43,602 nucleotides of DNA, taken from assembly GCA_013042835.1 (NCBI GenBank), contig JABDPJ010000181.1:1-43602 (forward strand). Direction: 5' to 3'. How positions within the stretch are numbered: the stretch's first letter is position 1; each line of letters begins with the position of its first letter. The translations under genes were made by a program, and so were the position numbers. Shown here piece after piece: positions 33,544 to 42,847 of this stretch. The DNA comes from Lysobacterales bacterium (GTDB taxonomy: Bacteria; Pseudomonadota; Gammaproteobacteria; Xanthomonadales; SZUA-36). Under the pieces are notes generated by a model, which did no database searches, had not been told where the DNA came from, and was given only the letters and a program-made list of their open reading frames with translations.

Positions 33544-34104
33544 TCAGTCCAGCGATTTGGTCACAACGAAGGCACCGCGAATATCGCCTTCGCTAAAGCC
33601 GGTGGCGCGGTCTTCGGGGTAAAGCGCCGCCAACTGCTGTTTGACGTCCGGCGCTATAGTTACACCGTGGCAGGTCAGGCAGATACCACCAGTCGGTATA
33701 GCCTTCATAAAGCGGAATTCCTGGCCGCCATCAACGCTGGCGGTTTCCGACCAGGCCAGGCTGCCGACGTCTTCACCAGCCGCCTTGCGGACTTCAAACT
33801 TTTCCAGGACAGCAGTTTGCCATGCACTCGGTACATTGCCCGGACTGCGGTTTTTGAGGCTGACGCGGCTCAACTTCATACCGTGCGCGCTACTGACTTC
33901 TTCTGCAATCTGAGGAGCCTGTGTGTTGCAGACGCCAATCGCTGCAACCGGCCCGCCGGCCTGCATGGCCGTTTTCAGTTCAGCCTGCAGGGCGCCGGCA
34001 AATTCCTTGATCGCGGATTTTGCCGCCGTTACGTCATTTTGCTGACCGCCATGGGTGTTCAACGACAGCGCCAGGAGAGCCAGGGCCGGGAGGATATGTT
34101 TCAT
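33544..34104 (-). CDS. DUF3365 (Tll0287-like) mono-heme protein
   Basis: A 186-residue secreted protein with a signal peptide (MKHILPALALLALSLNTHGG) and a single c-type heme motif CLTCH (142-146) in the DUF3365/Tll0287-like fold, with VCNTQAPQIA and LKNRSPGNVPSAW as further family patterns. These domains are sensor- or electron-transfer-like heme proteins of the periplasm; a specific role is not known. It is transcribed on its own, with a terminator of the upstream ctp gene and a candidate promoter in front. It is convergent with the ydbH operon. Confidence 0.88.
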   Translation of the reverse strand: MKHILPALALLALSLNTHGGQQNDVTAAKSAIKEFAGALQAELKTAMQAGGPVAAIGVCNTQAPQIAEEVSSAHGMKLSRVSLKNRSPGNVPSAWQTAVLEKFEVRKAAGEDVGSLAWSETASVDGGQEFRFMKAIPTGGICLTCHGVTIAPDVKQQLAALYPEDRATGFSEGDIRGAFVVTKSLD

Positions 34105-34154
34105 CGCATGTATTCCTTTGCAGTGTTGCCGTGGTCAACTACCACGGGAAATTA

Positions 34155-34189
34155 CCCTATTATCCTCCTCTCAAAAAAAATTCCCAACC
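34155..34189 (-). promoter_or_regulatory. Candidate promoter of the DUF3365 gene
   Basis: On the minus strand TTGGGA and GATAAT are separated by 17 bases; the -35 element lies within the right arm of the upstream terminator and the spacer includes its T-run. The -10 matches five of six positions. The overlap with the terminator makes this compact but uncertain. Confidence 0.35.
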
Positions 34190-34208
34190 CGCAAACGCCG
34201 GTTGAGAA
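34173..34208 (-). terminator. Rho-independent terminator of ctp
   Basis: Read on the minus strand, TTCTCAACC pairs with GGTTGGGAA (nine pairs, one of them G-T) and is followed by eight T. It lies 57 bases after the ctp stop codon. Confidence 0.85.
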
Positions 34209-34264
34209 TTATTTGTATTGACAGGTTGCGGGCAGTAGTCTCTTCAACCCCCGCCCGTCACTGC

Positions 34265-36430
34265 CTAGTGCAGGCTCTCTGAACCCTGCTCCTTGTTCAG
34301 CAACGAAAACTGCCGGGCCAGGGCGGATTCATTTCTACCCAGTTCAACCATGTCACCCACGATCCGTGCGGACTCGCGCAACAACAGGTCAGGCCGGTCA
34401 TCTTCCTCTTCTTCGCTGTCCGCGTCATCGTTCTCGTCAACGGTGGCCTCGACGGGGCCGGTCAGGTCGGCAAGTGCGTCTTCGTCTTCGAGCAACGGGC
34501 CGTTGTTATCCTGGGCAGCCTTTCTCGCTTTGCGCTTTGCTTCATCCCGGTCCAGTTCCGCGCGCCGTTCGCTTTCAAGCAGTGAGACCTCTTTCTTGTC
34601 CTTGTTGCGGTTGAACTCCTCTACATCGCTGAGCAACCAGCCAAATTCCTGGTTGTCGGCAATTCTGCCCTTGTAGAGAAAATCAGCCACGGCGGCCATG
34701 CGTCCCATATCACCCTCCGGTTCGTAACTCGAGGTGGGGATACTCGTCCACGGCAGTGCGTTTTCCAGTGAGCGCTCGCCGTAATCCTCCGGATCACCGG
34801 CCGACGGGAAGCGTATATCCGGCTCGACACCGCGGTTCTGCGTAGAACCACCGTTGACCCGGAAAAATTGCGCCATGGTGATCTTCAGCTGACCCATTTT
34901 TCCGGAATCGCCGGAGGGGGCGTAGTCATCGAGGTCCACCAGGTTTTGCACCGTACCCTTACCGAACGTGGTTTCACCTATGACCAGCCCGCGGCCATAA
35001 TCCTGTATCGCAGCGGCAAAAATCTCGGACGCAGAGGCGCTGTAACGATTGACCAGCACAGCCAGCGGGCCATCCCAGGCCATGCCGGGCTCAACGTCTT
35101 CCTCGGTGCTTATACGGCCACTCGAGTTACGCACCTGCACAACCGGCCCCTCGTCGATAAACAAACCGGTCAACGTGGTGGCTTCGAGCAGTGAGCCGCC
35201 ACCGTTGTTACGCAGGTCAACGATCAGGCCTTTGATGCCTTCGGCCTTCATCTCGTTGATCAGCCTGGTCACGTCACGGGTGCTGGAGCGATAGTCCGGC
35301 AAATTCCTGGCGCGGCCATTGAAATCCAGATAAAACACCGGCAGGTCAATGACGCCGATCTTGACGATTTCATCATTTTCACCGGGAACCTCGATAATCT
35401 CGCTCTTGGCCGCCTGCTCTTCAAGTTTGACCTCGTCACGAACGATCTCGATGATCTCGGTCGGGCCGTCGATACCGGTATCCTCATGCAGCACCTCGAG
35501 ACGCACAATCGTGTGCTTGGGGCCACGGATCAGGTCTACGACATCGTCCACACGCCAACCTACAACGTCCTGCAGTTTTCCATCGCGGCCCTGCCCCACG
35601 GCAGTCACCTTATCACCAGCTTTCAGGCTGCCTTCCTTGTCAGCCGGTCCGCCCGGCACCACGCTGGCAATGCTGGTGTATTCGTTCTCACGGCCCAGCA
35701 AAGCACCGATACCTTCCAGTGACAGGCGCATCGAAATCTCGAAATTCTCAGAACTGCGCGGCGACATGTATGCCGTGTGCGGTTCGATGGATTGTGCAAA
35801 GGCGTTCATAAAGAACTGGAAAATATCGTCCGAATTCAATTCAGAAATGCGCCGATCCAGGTTTTCATAACGGTCATCGAGTGTCTCGAGAATCGCTTCG
35901 TCTTCCTTACCGGCCAGTCGCAGTCGCAGGAAATCGTTCTTGACCCGCTGGCGCCAGAATTCGTCAAGGTCAGCTTCAGTATCTGCCCACTTGACGTCAC
36001 TGCGGTCCCAAATGTAGCTTTCGTCAACGGTGAAATCCATGGGTTGCTTGAGCTGTTCGCGCGCAAATGCGACGCGCTCACGCACCCGGTCTACGTAGGT
36101 ATTGAATATTTCATAAGCCGGTGTCGGGTCGGAGTGCTGTAAGGCGTTGTCCATGTTCAGCCGGTAGGGCGAAAACGTTTCAATGTCTTTGGCGAGAAAA
36201 AAACTGTAATTGGGATCCAGTAAATCAAGGTAACGATCAAAGATTTTCTCGGATAGTTCATCATCCAGGCTGGTGTCTTTGTAGTGCCAGTTGGCCAGGA
36301 ACTTGGTGGCCAGGTTACTGCGCAGGCGCTGGTCCAGGCTGGGTTTGAACATCACCCGTTCCGCCGGCTGGGTTGCCGCCCAAACGGAAGTGCTGATCAA
36401 TACTATCAATAAAAACTTAATCGCTCTCAA
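34265..36430 (-). CDS. prc: Periplasmic tail-specific protease Prc/Tsp (TTG start)
   Basis: Prc degrades periplasmic proteins with nonpolar C termini and, in E. coli, controls the peptidoglycan hydrolase MepS. The 721-residue protein has a signal peptide (to about residue 18), the long N-terminal helical domain, a PDZ domain (SLEGIGALLG, VVPGGPADKEGSLKAGDKV), and the S41 protease core with catalytic Ser (NRYSASASEIFAAA, about 465) and Lys (GETTFGKGTVQN, about 490). The C-terminal region includes an acidic stretch (DENDDADSEEEEDD). The only sensible start is TTG at 36430 with GGAG nine bases upstream; the GTG before it runs into a stop. It is next to the peptidoglycan cluster. Confidence 0.95.
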   Translation of the reverse strand: MRAIKFLLIVLISTSVWAATQPAERVMFKPSLDQRLRSNLATKFLANWHYKDTSLDDELSEKIFDRYLDLLDPNYSFFLAKDIETFSPYRLNMDNALQHSDPTPAYEIFNTYVDRVRERVAFAREQLKQPMDFTVDESYIWDRSDVKWADTEADLDEFWRQRVKNDFLRLRLAGKEDEAILETLDDRYENLDRRISELNSDDIFQFFMNAFAQSIEPHTAYMSPRSSENFEISMRLSLEGIGALLGRENEYTSIASVVPGGPADKEGSLKAGDKVTAVGQGRDGKLQDVVGWRVDDVVDLIRGPKHTIVRLEVLHEDTGIDGPTEIIEIVRDEVKLEEQAAKSEIIEVPGENDEIVKIGVIDLPVFYLDFNGRARNLPDYRSSTRDVTRLINEMKAEGIKGLIVDLRNNGGGSLLEATTLTGLFIDEGPVVQVRNSSGRISTEEDVEPGMAWDGPLAVLVNRYSASASEIFAAAIQDYGRGLVIGETTFGKGTVQNLVDLDDYAPSGDSGKMGQLKITMAQFFRVNGGSTQNRGVEPDIRFPSAGDPEDYGERSLENALPWTSIPTSSYEPEGDMGRMAAVADFLYKGRIADNQEFGWLLSDVEEFNRNKDKKEVSLLESERRAELDRDEAKRKARKAAQDNNGPLLEDEDALADLTGPVEATVDENDDADSEEEEDDRPDLLLRESARIVGDMVELGRNESALARQFSLLNKEQGSESLH

Positions 36431-36494
36431 ACTCGTTTACTCCACTTTCAGGTATCTGCGCTAAACCGCCTATCGTCTACCTACTGACCACAAA

Positions 36495-36514
36495 CCCGGC
36501 TTTGAGTTGCCGGG
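36495..36514 (-). promoter_or_regulatory. Hairpin between lipA and prc
   Basis: CCCGGC (36495-36500) and GCCGGG (36509-36514) form a six-bp stem, followed on the minus strand by TTTG. It is 120 bases after lipA and 64 bases before prc, so it could be a weak terminator of the lipoate operon or part of the prc leader. The rest of the 203-base gap shows no clear signal. Confidence 0.35.
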
Positions 36515-36633
36515 CCGTTTAAATTCATTGCCATTTTTCAGTTATTTAAGCATTGCCCGAAGCCAATGCGCAAGGGTCAAAAGTTTAGCCGATACAAACC
36601 AGGGATGAATAAACTCATCGTCGCCGGCCAGGC

Positions 36634-37632
36634 TCAGTCAATTAGCCCTGATTCCTCGGCCATCAGGTCCGCATGGTAAGAGGACCGCACCAACGGGCCT
36701 GAGGCCACGTGCGTGAAACCCATTGCATAACCCAGTTCGGCGAAATTCTCAAACTCTTCCGGCGTCCAGTAGCGCAAAACGGGATGGTGGTGCGGCGTCG
36801 GTTGCAGGTACTGGCCGAGCGTAATCATGTCAACATCATGCGCCCTGAGATCCCTCAACACCTGCTCAACCTGCTCCGGGGTCTCACCCAGCCCCAGCAT
36901 GATGCCCGACTTGGTCGGGATGTCAGGGTGTTGTAACTTGAATCGCTTTAGCAGTTCCAGCGACCAGTCGTAATCCGCCCCGGGCCTGACATTCGGATAC
37001 AGCGGCTTGACGGTTTCCAGGTTGTGGTTGAAGACATCCGGCGGAGAGGTCTTGAGAATGTCCAGGGCGCGTTGCATACGGCCTTTGCCACGGAAATCCG
37101 GAACCAGGACCTCGAGCTTGATAGCCGGGCTCAATTCACGGATTCGCTGCAGGCACCGGACATAGTGTTCAGCGCCACCGTCGCGCAGGTCATCGCGGTC
37201 GACGGAGGTTATGACGACATAACGTAACTTCATGTCACGAATGGTACGGGCCAGGTTCTCCGGCTCATCTTCGTCCGGAGGCTTGGGGCGGCCGTGGGCA
37301 ACATCACAAAACGAACAGCGGCGCGTGCATATCTCGCCGAGGATCATGAAGGTCGCCGTGCCCTTGTGGAAACACTCGTGAATGTTCGGACAGGTTGCCT
37401 CTTCACAGACCGTTACCAGGCGGTTGTCACGCAAGCGGGTCTTCAGGTTGGCCACGGCATTGCCGGCCGGCAGCCGTACCCTGATCCACGGTGGCTTGCG
37501 CAATACCGGTGCATCCTGGTCAAAGCGGGCCGTGTTGCGCGCCAGTTTGTCGGCGCCCAGTTCCTTGGCGCCGGCCTCCTTGCTGCCGACCATGCGGATT
37601 TGAATTTTTTCCTGATCGCTCACTTGCTTCAT
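36634..37632 (-). CDS. lipA: Lipoyl synthase
   Basis: LipA is a radical SAM enzyme that inserts two sulfur atoms into octanoyl groups on carrier proteins. The 332-residue protein has the auxiliary-cluster motif [12 protein letters not shown], the radical SAM motif [10 protein letters not shown], and the C-terminal RSSYHA serine that ligates the auxiliary cluster. [15 protein letters not shown] and the [10 protein letters not shown] segment are also typical. The first 45 residues are variable. The gene lies 20 bases after lipB, which supplies its octanoylated substrate. Confidence 0.97.
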   Translation of the reverse strand: MKQVSDQEKIQIRMVGSKEAGAKELGADKLARNTARFDQDAPVLRKPPWIRVRLPAGNAVANLKTRLRDNRLVTVCEEATCPNIHECFHKGTATFMILGEICTRRCSFCDVAHGRPKPPDEDEPENLARTIRDMKLRYVVITSVDRDDLRDGGAEHYVRCLQRIRELSPAIKLEVLVPDFRGKGRMQRALDILKTSPPDVFNHNLETVKPLYPNVRPGADYDWSLELLKRFKLQHPDIPTKSGIMLGLGETPEQVEQVLRDLRAHDVDMITLGQYLQPTPHHHPVLRYWTPEEFENFAELGYAMGFTHVASGPLVRSSYHADLMAEESGLID

Positions 37633-37652
37633 TCATCCAGTCGTGGGGCTGA

Positions 37653-38309
37653 CTAACGTCCCGGCAGGGCCGCTTCAACCGTACGGAACTTTTCATTGTA
37701 GCCCAAAATTCTGCTCAACCCTGCAACCAGGCGGTCTTCGACCTCCGGCATGGAAACGTCGGTAAATGTCGCAAGGTTGGTCACCTGCAAGCCCTGGAAC
37801 CCGCAGGGGTTGATGCGCTGGAACGGTTCGAGGTCCATATCGACATTGAAGGCCAGTCCGTGAAAGGATTTGCCCTTGCGGATGCGCAGACCCAACGAGG
37901 CGATCTTGACGCCATCAATATAAACACCGGGCGCGCCTTCCACCAACTGGGCTTCGACACCGTAACTCTGCAACACGTCGATGATCGCCTGTTCAATACC
38001 CTTGACCAGTTCACGCACACCCAGCCCCAACCTGTTGATATCGATCAGGGGATAGGCCACGATCTGTCCGGGGCCGTGGTAGGTGACCTGCCCGCCACGG
38101 TCGACCTGGATGACCGGGATATCACCCGGCGCCAGGATATGTTCGGCGCGCCCTGCCTGGCCCTGGGTAAACACCGGCGGGTGCTCCACCAGCCACAACT
38201 CGTCGGGCGTGTGTTCATCACGCTCATCAGTGAACTTTTGCATGGCGCGCCAGACGGACTCGTAGTCCATCAGGCCTAGCCGCCGGATATGCAGACTGTC
38301 AGTTGGCAT
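37653..38309 (-). CDS. lipB: Octanoyltransferase
   Basis: LipB transfers octanoate from acyl carrier protein to lipoyl domains, the first step of lipoic-acid synthesis. The 218-residue protein has [12 protein letters not shown], the catalytic lysine in [11 protein letters not shown], the HGLAFNV segment and the catalytic cysteine in NPCGFQG (about 169). The ATG shares one base with the stop codon of the upstream ybeD gene (TAATG), so translation is likely coupled. Confidence 0.97.
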   Translation of the reverse strand: MPTDSLHIRRLGLMDYESVWRAMQKFTDERDEHTPDELWLVEHPPVFTQGQAGRAEHILAPGDIPVIQVDRGGQVTYHGPGQIVAYPLIDINRLGLGVRELVKGIEQAIIDVLQSYGVEAQLVEGAPGVYIDGVKIASLGLRIRKGKSFHGLAFNVDMDLEPFQRINPCGFQGLQVTNLATFTDVSMPEVEDRLVAGLSRILGYNEKFRTVEAALPGR

Positions 38310-38608
38310 TAGAGCGCGATCAGGACCTGCTCACAGTCTGTCAGATCCTGGTAGATGCGATCGAGTTGGGGTTTGGACGTCGCTTCGATGGTCACCGTTA
38401 CCGACAGGTATGTGCCGGAACTGCTGGGAATCGTCGTGACCGGCTCATCCATCCACAGTTCAGCGTGACGTAAAACGATGCCGGTCACCAGTGCCTCCAG
38501 GCTTTTTTCATCACGACCCATGGCCTTGACAGGAAATTTACACGGGAATTCGAATAGCGTCTCCTGCTCGTTCTGCGTGTTTTTCGGGGGATTCACAGAA
38601 GCCATCAT
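38309..38608 (-). CDS. ybeD: YbeD/DUF493 family protein
   Basis: A 99-residue ferredoxin-like-fold protein of DUF493: [15 protein letters not shown] near the start, then [23 protein letters not shown] near the end (two adjoining halves), with the last residues CEQVLIAL. In E. coli ybeD lies between dacA and lipB, as here; the small-domain fold resembles regulatory domains but the ligand is unknown. The first ATG (38608) forms an ATGA overlap with dacA; a second ATG follows directly. Confidence 0.93.
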   Translation of the reverse strand: MMASVNPPKNTQNEQETLFEFPCKFPVKAMGRDEKSLEALVTGIVLRHAELWMDEPVTTIPSSSGTYLSVTVTIEATSKPQLDRIYQDLTDCEQVLIAL

Positions 38609-39783
38609 TCATCCTCAAATAAACCGTCAAACCACATGGTCACCCCATCCCACGCGCGACCGAAGAAGCCGGCTTCTTCAATGGTCTCAAGCGCTATCAG
38701 GCCGCGAGTAGTAAGCTCGTCGTCGCCGAGGCGAATGGAAATCTGCCCGACCTCCTCACCCTCGGCGATCGGTGCAATCAGCTCCGGACGCATCTCGACC
38801 TGTGCATCCAGATCACCGTAGCGGCCGCGCGGTATGGTAATGAACAACTCGTCCTCGATGCCCAACCGCACCTGCTCTTGCTCACCTTTCCAGACCCTGC
38901 CCTGCGCCAGCTCCTGGCGGCTCTTGTATAACTGCACGGTCTCAAAGAAACGGAAACCGTAATTCAGCAGTGTCTGGCTCTCGCTGACGCGCGACGACTC
39001 TGAACTCGAACCCAGGACCACGCTGATCAGTCGCATACCTTCACGCTTGGCGGAGGCGGCCAGGCAATACCCCGCAGCCTGCGTGTGACCGGTCTTCAGG
39101 CCGTCGACAGCCGGGTCGCGCCAAAGCAGGTTGTTGCGGTTGTGCTGGCGGATATTGTTGAAGCTGTATTCCTTCTCAGAGTACCAGCGATAATATTCGG
39201 GAAAATCGGCGATCAGCGCAGCACTGAGGATCGCAACGTCGCGTGCCGTGGTGTAGTGCTCCTCATGCGGCAGACCGGTCGAGTTCGTGAAATTGCTGTT
39301 AGTCATACCCAGTTGTGTGGCGTAGTGATTCATCAAACCGGCGAAAGCATCCTCCGAACCCGCCAGGTACTCGGCCAGTGCAACACTGGCATCATTACCG
39401 GACTGGATGACCATACCCTTGATCAACTGTTCAACGGTTACCTCCATGGAAGGCTCGATAAACATGCGGGATCCACCGGTGCGCCAGGCCGTTTCACTGA
39501 TATTGGCCACGTCACCGAGCGAGATATTGCCGCTGGCAAGCTCGGTAAAAACGACGTAACTGGTCATTACCTTGGTGATGCTGGCAGGCTCAACCGGCAT
39601 GTCGGCGTTGCTCTCGACCAGGACATCGCCACTGTTGAAGTCCATCAAAATGTAGCTGTTCGCCCCCAAAGTTGGCGCCGCAGGTGTCGGCATGTTCTTG
39701 GGTGGCGGCGGTGCCGGTCGTTGGGCCAGGGCAGACAGTGGCACGGCCAGGACCAGGGCGACTATTAACAGGATTTTCTTCAT
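38605..39783 (-). CDS. dacA: D-alanyl-D-alanine carboxypeptidase (PBP5/6 type)
   Basis: A 392-residue low-molecular-weight penicillin-binding protein that trims the terminal D-Ala from peptidoglycan pentapeptides. It has a signal peptide (to about residue 20), SITK (S68, K71), SGN (128-130) and KTG (230-232), then the C-terminal PBP5 domain and an amphipathic helix (FFGRAWDGVTMWFDGLF) that would lie on the outer face of the inner membrane. I prefer the ATG at 39783; a TTG at 39792 adds three residues and has a slightly better-placed GGA. The gene is 71 bases after rlpA. Confidence 0.95.
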   Translation of the reverse strand: MKKILLIVALVLAVPLSALAQRPAPPPPKNMPTPAAPTLGANSYILMDFNSGDVLVESNADMPVEPASITKVMTSYVVFTELASGNISLGDVANISETAWRTGGSRMFIEPSMEVTVEQLIKGMVIQSGNDASVALAEYLAGSEDAFAGLMNHYATQLGMTNSNFTNSTGLPHEEHYTTARDVAILSAALIADFPEYYRWYSEKEYSFNNIRQHNRNNLLWRDPAVDGLKTGHTQAAGYCLAASAKREGMRLISVVLGSSSESSRVSESQTLLNYGFRFFETVQLYKSRQELAQGRVWKGEQEQVRLGIEDELFITIPRGRYGDLDAQVEMRPELIAPIAEGEEVGQISIRLGDDELTTRGLIALETIEEAGFFGRAWDGVTMWFDGLFEDE

Positions 39784-39854
39784 GTTTAACAACTATTCCG
39801 TAAAATTCGGGGTGGGGGTGGGTTCCGGCGCCTAAGCCCTCCGGTACTTACCCC

Positions 39855-40628
39855 TCAGCGACTTACTCTATGCGGGCGCTCATAGCCCAGTTCAACCACG
39901 CGGCGCATGCTGGCTTCTATTTCTGCCTCTGAAGCATACGGCCCGATCCATACTTTATACAATCCCCGGCTCTTTTGTACCGTGACCGGCTTGACCTGCT
40001 CGGCCAGCATTATGCCCGCCAGGTCGTCAGCGGTTTTGCGCTTGCTGAACGCGCCAACCTGTAAAAATGTGCCATCGGCCACCTTCACCGCAGACCGCTT
40101 TGGTGTGTCGACGTTGATGGCGCGCACATCGACCCGCGCCGTTCCCGTCTGGTCCACGCCAAGCTTGATCGCCGCCGCGTAGGACAAGTCGATAATGCGG
40201 TCTTCGTGGAAAGGGCCGCGGTCGTTGATTTTCACGATCATCTTGCGACCGTTGTCCAGGTTGGTGACCTCGGCATAGGTCGGCAGCGGCAATCGCTTGT
40301 GCGCCGCTGTCGCCAGGTGCATGTCGTAGGGCTCCCCGCTGGAGGTGCGGCGCCCATGGAACTTGCTGCCGTACCACGATGCGATACCGCGTTCATTGTA
40401 ACCCTTGCTGGTCGGCAGGACCGTGTAGGTTTTACCCAGCACCGTGTACGGGCTGTGGTTGCCATAGCGAGCCAACGGCTCACTGACCGGCACCGCGTCC
40501 TGAACGTCAGCGGGCGTAATACGCCGGCTCGAGGGTCCGTCGGCGGCATCTTCAGCCTGCTTTCTGTCCCCTGCGCACGACGCCAGCAAAAATGCCAGCA
40601 AGGCCAGGGGTACGACCAACCTGTTCAT
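39855..40628 (-). CDS. rlpA: Septal-ring lytic transglycosylase RlpA
   Basis: A 257-residue lipoprotein (signal ending LLASC, Cys18) with a double-psi beta-barrel domain (GIASWYGSKFHGRRTSSGEPYD, read in parts; catalytic Asp in INDRGPF) and a C-terminal SPOR domain (FLQVGAF, VWIGPY). In Pseudomonas aeruginosa RlpA cleaves naked glycan strands lacking stem peptides at division sites. The catalytic residues expected for an active enzyme appear present. The start codon overlaps the mltB stop by one base (TGATG). The SPOR domain complements the SPOR protein after argS. Confidence 0.94.
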   Translation of the reverse strand: MNRLVVPLALLAFLLASCAGDRKQAEDAADGPSSRRITPADVQDAVPVSEPLARYGNHSPYTVLGKTYTVLPTSKGYNERGIASWYGSKFHGRRTSSGEPYDMHLATAAHKRLPLPTYAEVTNLDNGRKMIVKINDRGPFHEDRIIDLSYAAAIKLGVDQTGTARVDVRAINVDTPKRSAVKVADGTFLQVGAFSKRKTADDLAGIMLAEQVKPVTVQKSRGLYKVWIGPYASEAEIEASMRRVVELGYERPHRVSR

Positions 40629-41602
40629 CAGGATTCACCCATCCCCTCTTTGATTTCCTGACTTAACTGGTACACGGCCATGGCATAGCGGGGGCTGCGG
40701 TTGTAACGCGTGATAACGTAAAAATTCTTGAAGGTCAGCCAGTAAGAATTCCGGTCCTTTTCAACCAGCTTCAAGACCGCCGCCGGAAGCTCCGGTGATA
40801 GTTCGCTGGAACTCGAAAAACCAAGCTCTTCCCACTCGGCAACGGTCAGGGAAGGTCTCAGGTCACGCTTGATTTTGTCAAAAGCGGCTCCCTGGGTTGC
40901 CCTGGCGCGACGCGTTACCGGTTGTCCTTTCTGCCAGCCGTGGCGGTTCAGGTAATTGGCTACGCTGCCGACCACGTCCGGGGTCGAGCGCCACAGGTCA
41001 CGGCTGCCATCACCGTCGAAATCGACAGCATATTCCCTGTAACTGCTGGGCATGAATTGCCCCATACCCATTGCGCCGGCATAAGAACCGGTAATCTCAT
41101 CGGCCGGCAGACTCTCCTCGTTGGCCAGTTGCATGTACTGCAGCAGTTCTTTGGAAAAAAACGGAGAGCGGTCGGAGGACAGGTTCTGGGGATAATAAAA
41201 ACCCAGGGTCACCAGTGCGTCGATGGTCCTGTAGCCGCCGGTATTGCGGCCGTAGCTTGTCTCTACACCAATGATGGCGACGATGACCTCTTCATCGACA
41301 CCAAACTTCTCCGAAGCACCGGCGATCAGCGCACGGTTCTCTCTCCAGAATTCGATCCCCTGGCTGACACGCCTGTCGGTCAGGAATATCTTGCGGTACT
41401 CATGCCAGGGCTTGCCCTCTGCCGGGCGCGAGATGGCGTCAACGATGGACTGTTTGTATTCAGCACCGGCCAGTAAAGTCCGGACCTGTTCTTCAGGCAG
41501 ACCGAATTCAGCGTATGCACGTGCCACGAACTCGTCCATGCCCGGGTGCTCGGCAGCAATCGCGGGTAAACAGAAAAATATCAATAGAATCAGTTTTCGC
41601 AT
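40628..41602 (-). CDS. mltB: Membrane-bound lytic murein transglycosylase B family
   Basis: A 324-residue MltB (GH103) enzyme that cleaves glycan strands to 1,6-anhydro-muropeptides, the substrates imported by AmpG. The catalytic glutamate is in GVETSYGR (E114), followed by YAGAMGMGQFMPSSYR and the WRSTPDVVGSVANYL segment. The N terminus is a cleavable signal peptide (MRKLILLIFFCLPAIAA) whose cysteine is not in a lipobox followed by the usual residues, so it may be a soluble, SltB-like form. The start at 41602 is chosen because of this signal peptide; the frame extends upstream through a 12-bp repeat array that is probably not translated. Confidence 0.94.
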   Translation of the reverse strand: MRKLILLIFFCLPAIAAEHPGMDEFVARAYAEFGLPEEQVRTLLAGAEYKQSIVDAISRPAEGKPWHEYRKIFLTDRRVSQGIEFWRENRALIAGASEKFGVDEEVIVAIIGVETSYGRNTGGYRTIDALVTLGFYYPQNLSSDRSPFFSKELLQYMQLANEESLPADEITGSYAGAMGMGQFMPSSYREYAVDFDGDGSRDLWRSTPDVVGSVANYLNRHGWQKGQPVTRRARATQGAAFDKIKRDLRPSLTVAEWEELGFSSSSELSPELPAAVLKLVEKDRNSYWLTFKNFYVITRYNRSPRYAMAVYQLSQEIKEGMGES

Positions 41603-41626
41603 CAAGCAAGGGTTCCAGAATGAAAA

Positions 41627-41662
41627 GTTAATTAGTTTGTTAATTAGATTGTTAATTAGTCC
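41627..41662. repeat. Three tandem 12-bp repeats (GTTAATTAG core) before mltB
   Basis: GTTAATTAG occurs at 41627-41635, 41639-41647 and 41651-41659, a spacing of exactly 12 bases with three variable bases between. The array sits in the 153-base gap between rodA and mltB, 25 bases ahead of the mltB start. Spacing near one helical turn suggests a cooperative protein-binding site, but no known factor matches. Confidence 0.75.
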
Positions 41663-41755
41663 AATTGCAGAGTTTAACCGAAAGACGCATAAAAACCGCC
41701 CTTGTATGCAGCTTATACCGACAATCCGCACATTGCCCGGGTCTCACGGGGTCTC

Positions 41756-42847
41756 TCATCGTATGAATTTCCTGTGGCCGTAAATGGACATCATCATGCC
41801 GAAACCTGCCAGCAAGGTGACCGCCGAAGTGCCGCCGTAACTGATTAGCGGCAATGGCACACCCACCACGGGCAATATTCCCGAGACCATGCCGCCATTG
41901 ACCAGGACGTAGACAAACAGGGTCAGGCTCAGGGCGCCGGCCAGCAATCTTGAACCAGTGTCGCGCGCCAGGTTGGCGATGTACAGGCCACGGGCAATCA
42001 ACAGCACGTAAGCCAGCATCAACAATAATACGCCGACCAGGCCGAATTCCTCGGACAGGACCGCGAGGATGAAGTCCGTATGGCGCTCAGGAATAAACTC
42101 GAGGTTTGACTGGGTGCCGTTCAACCAGCCCTTGCCGGTCAAGCCGCCGGAGCCGACGGCAATTTTTGACTGGATAATATTCCAGCCGTGCCCGAGCGGG
42201 TCGGCTTCCGGGTTGAGAAATGTGCGCACGCGGTCACGCTGGTACTCTTTCATGACCAGCCATAAAACCGGCGCAGCTGCTGCCGCCAAGCCGGCAAAGC
42301 CGAACAATACCCGCCAGCGCAATCCGGCCAGGTAAAGCGTGAAAACGCCGCTGGCGGCGACCAGTAACGAGGTGCCAAGATCGGGTTGCCGGTAAATCAA
42401 TAAGGTCGGCACCAGCAGGATGCCCAGTGTCACACCGGTGTTCTTCCAATCCGGCGGTAATATCCTTGAATGCAGATACCATGCGACCATCATCGGCACC
42501 GCCAGCTTCATCAGCTCGGAGGGCTGAAAACGAAACAGGCCCAAGTCCAGCCAACGCTGCGTACCGCGACCGACGCCGAGCACCAGGGTCGCCAGCAACA
42601 TGGCGATTCCGAGACCATAGAGCCAGGGTGTCCAGGCCCGCAATACACGGGGCGGCACCTGGCTGATGACCAACAGGGCCAGGAGTCCGACACCCAACCG
42701 CACCGCCTGGCGGTTGACCAATGCCATGTTCTGGCCGCTGGCGCTGTACAGTACGATCAATCCGAACCCCATGATCAACAGCAACAGGACTAGCAATACC
42801 GGGTCGAGACGCGGAGCGCCGGCCCATGCCGGTAACCAGCGCTTCAT
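41756..42847 (-). CDS. rodA: Peptidoglycan glycosyltransferase RodA
   Basis: RodA (SEDS family) polymerises lipid II during cell elongation together with PBP2. The 363-residue protein has about ten transmembrane helices and the family motifs RGTQRWLDLG, FQPSELMKL, QPDLGTSLL, the catalytic-region WNIIQSKIAVGSGGLTGKG (in two parts), LPERHTDFI-like (here IPERHTDFI) and the final GVPLPLISYGGTS. The ATG at 42847 overlaps the stop codon of the PBP2 gene as ATGA. Confidence 0.97.
   Translation of the reverse strand: MKRWLPAWAGAPRLDPVLLVLLLLIMGFGLIVLYSASGQNMALVNRQAVRLGVGLLALLVISQVPPRVLRAWTPWLYGLGIAMLLATLVLGVGRGTQRWLDLGLFRFQPSELMKLAVPMMVAWYLHSRILPPDWKNTGVTLGILLVPTLLIYRQPDLGTSLLVAASGVFTLYLAGLRWRVLFGFAGLAAAAAPVLWLVMKEYQRDRVRTFLNPEADPLGHGWNIIQSKIAVGSGGLTGKGWLNGTQSNLEFIPERHTDFILAVLSEEFGLVGVLLLMLAYVLLIARGLYIANLARDTGSRLLAGALSLTLFVYVLVNGGMVSGILPVVGVPLPLISYGGTSAVTLLAGFGMMMSIYGHRKFIR

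Noticed and set aside
34126-34140. GTTG...CAAC inverted repeat as an FNR-type site before the heme protein gene
   Set aside because: The half-sites do not fit TTGAT-N4-ATCAA and the arms are only four bases.
41627-41662. The GTTAATTAG array as a CRISPR or plasmid iteron array
   Set aside because: The units are only nine bases with three-base spacers, there are just three, and no cas or rep gene is present.
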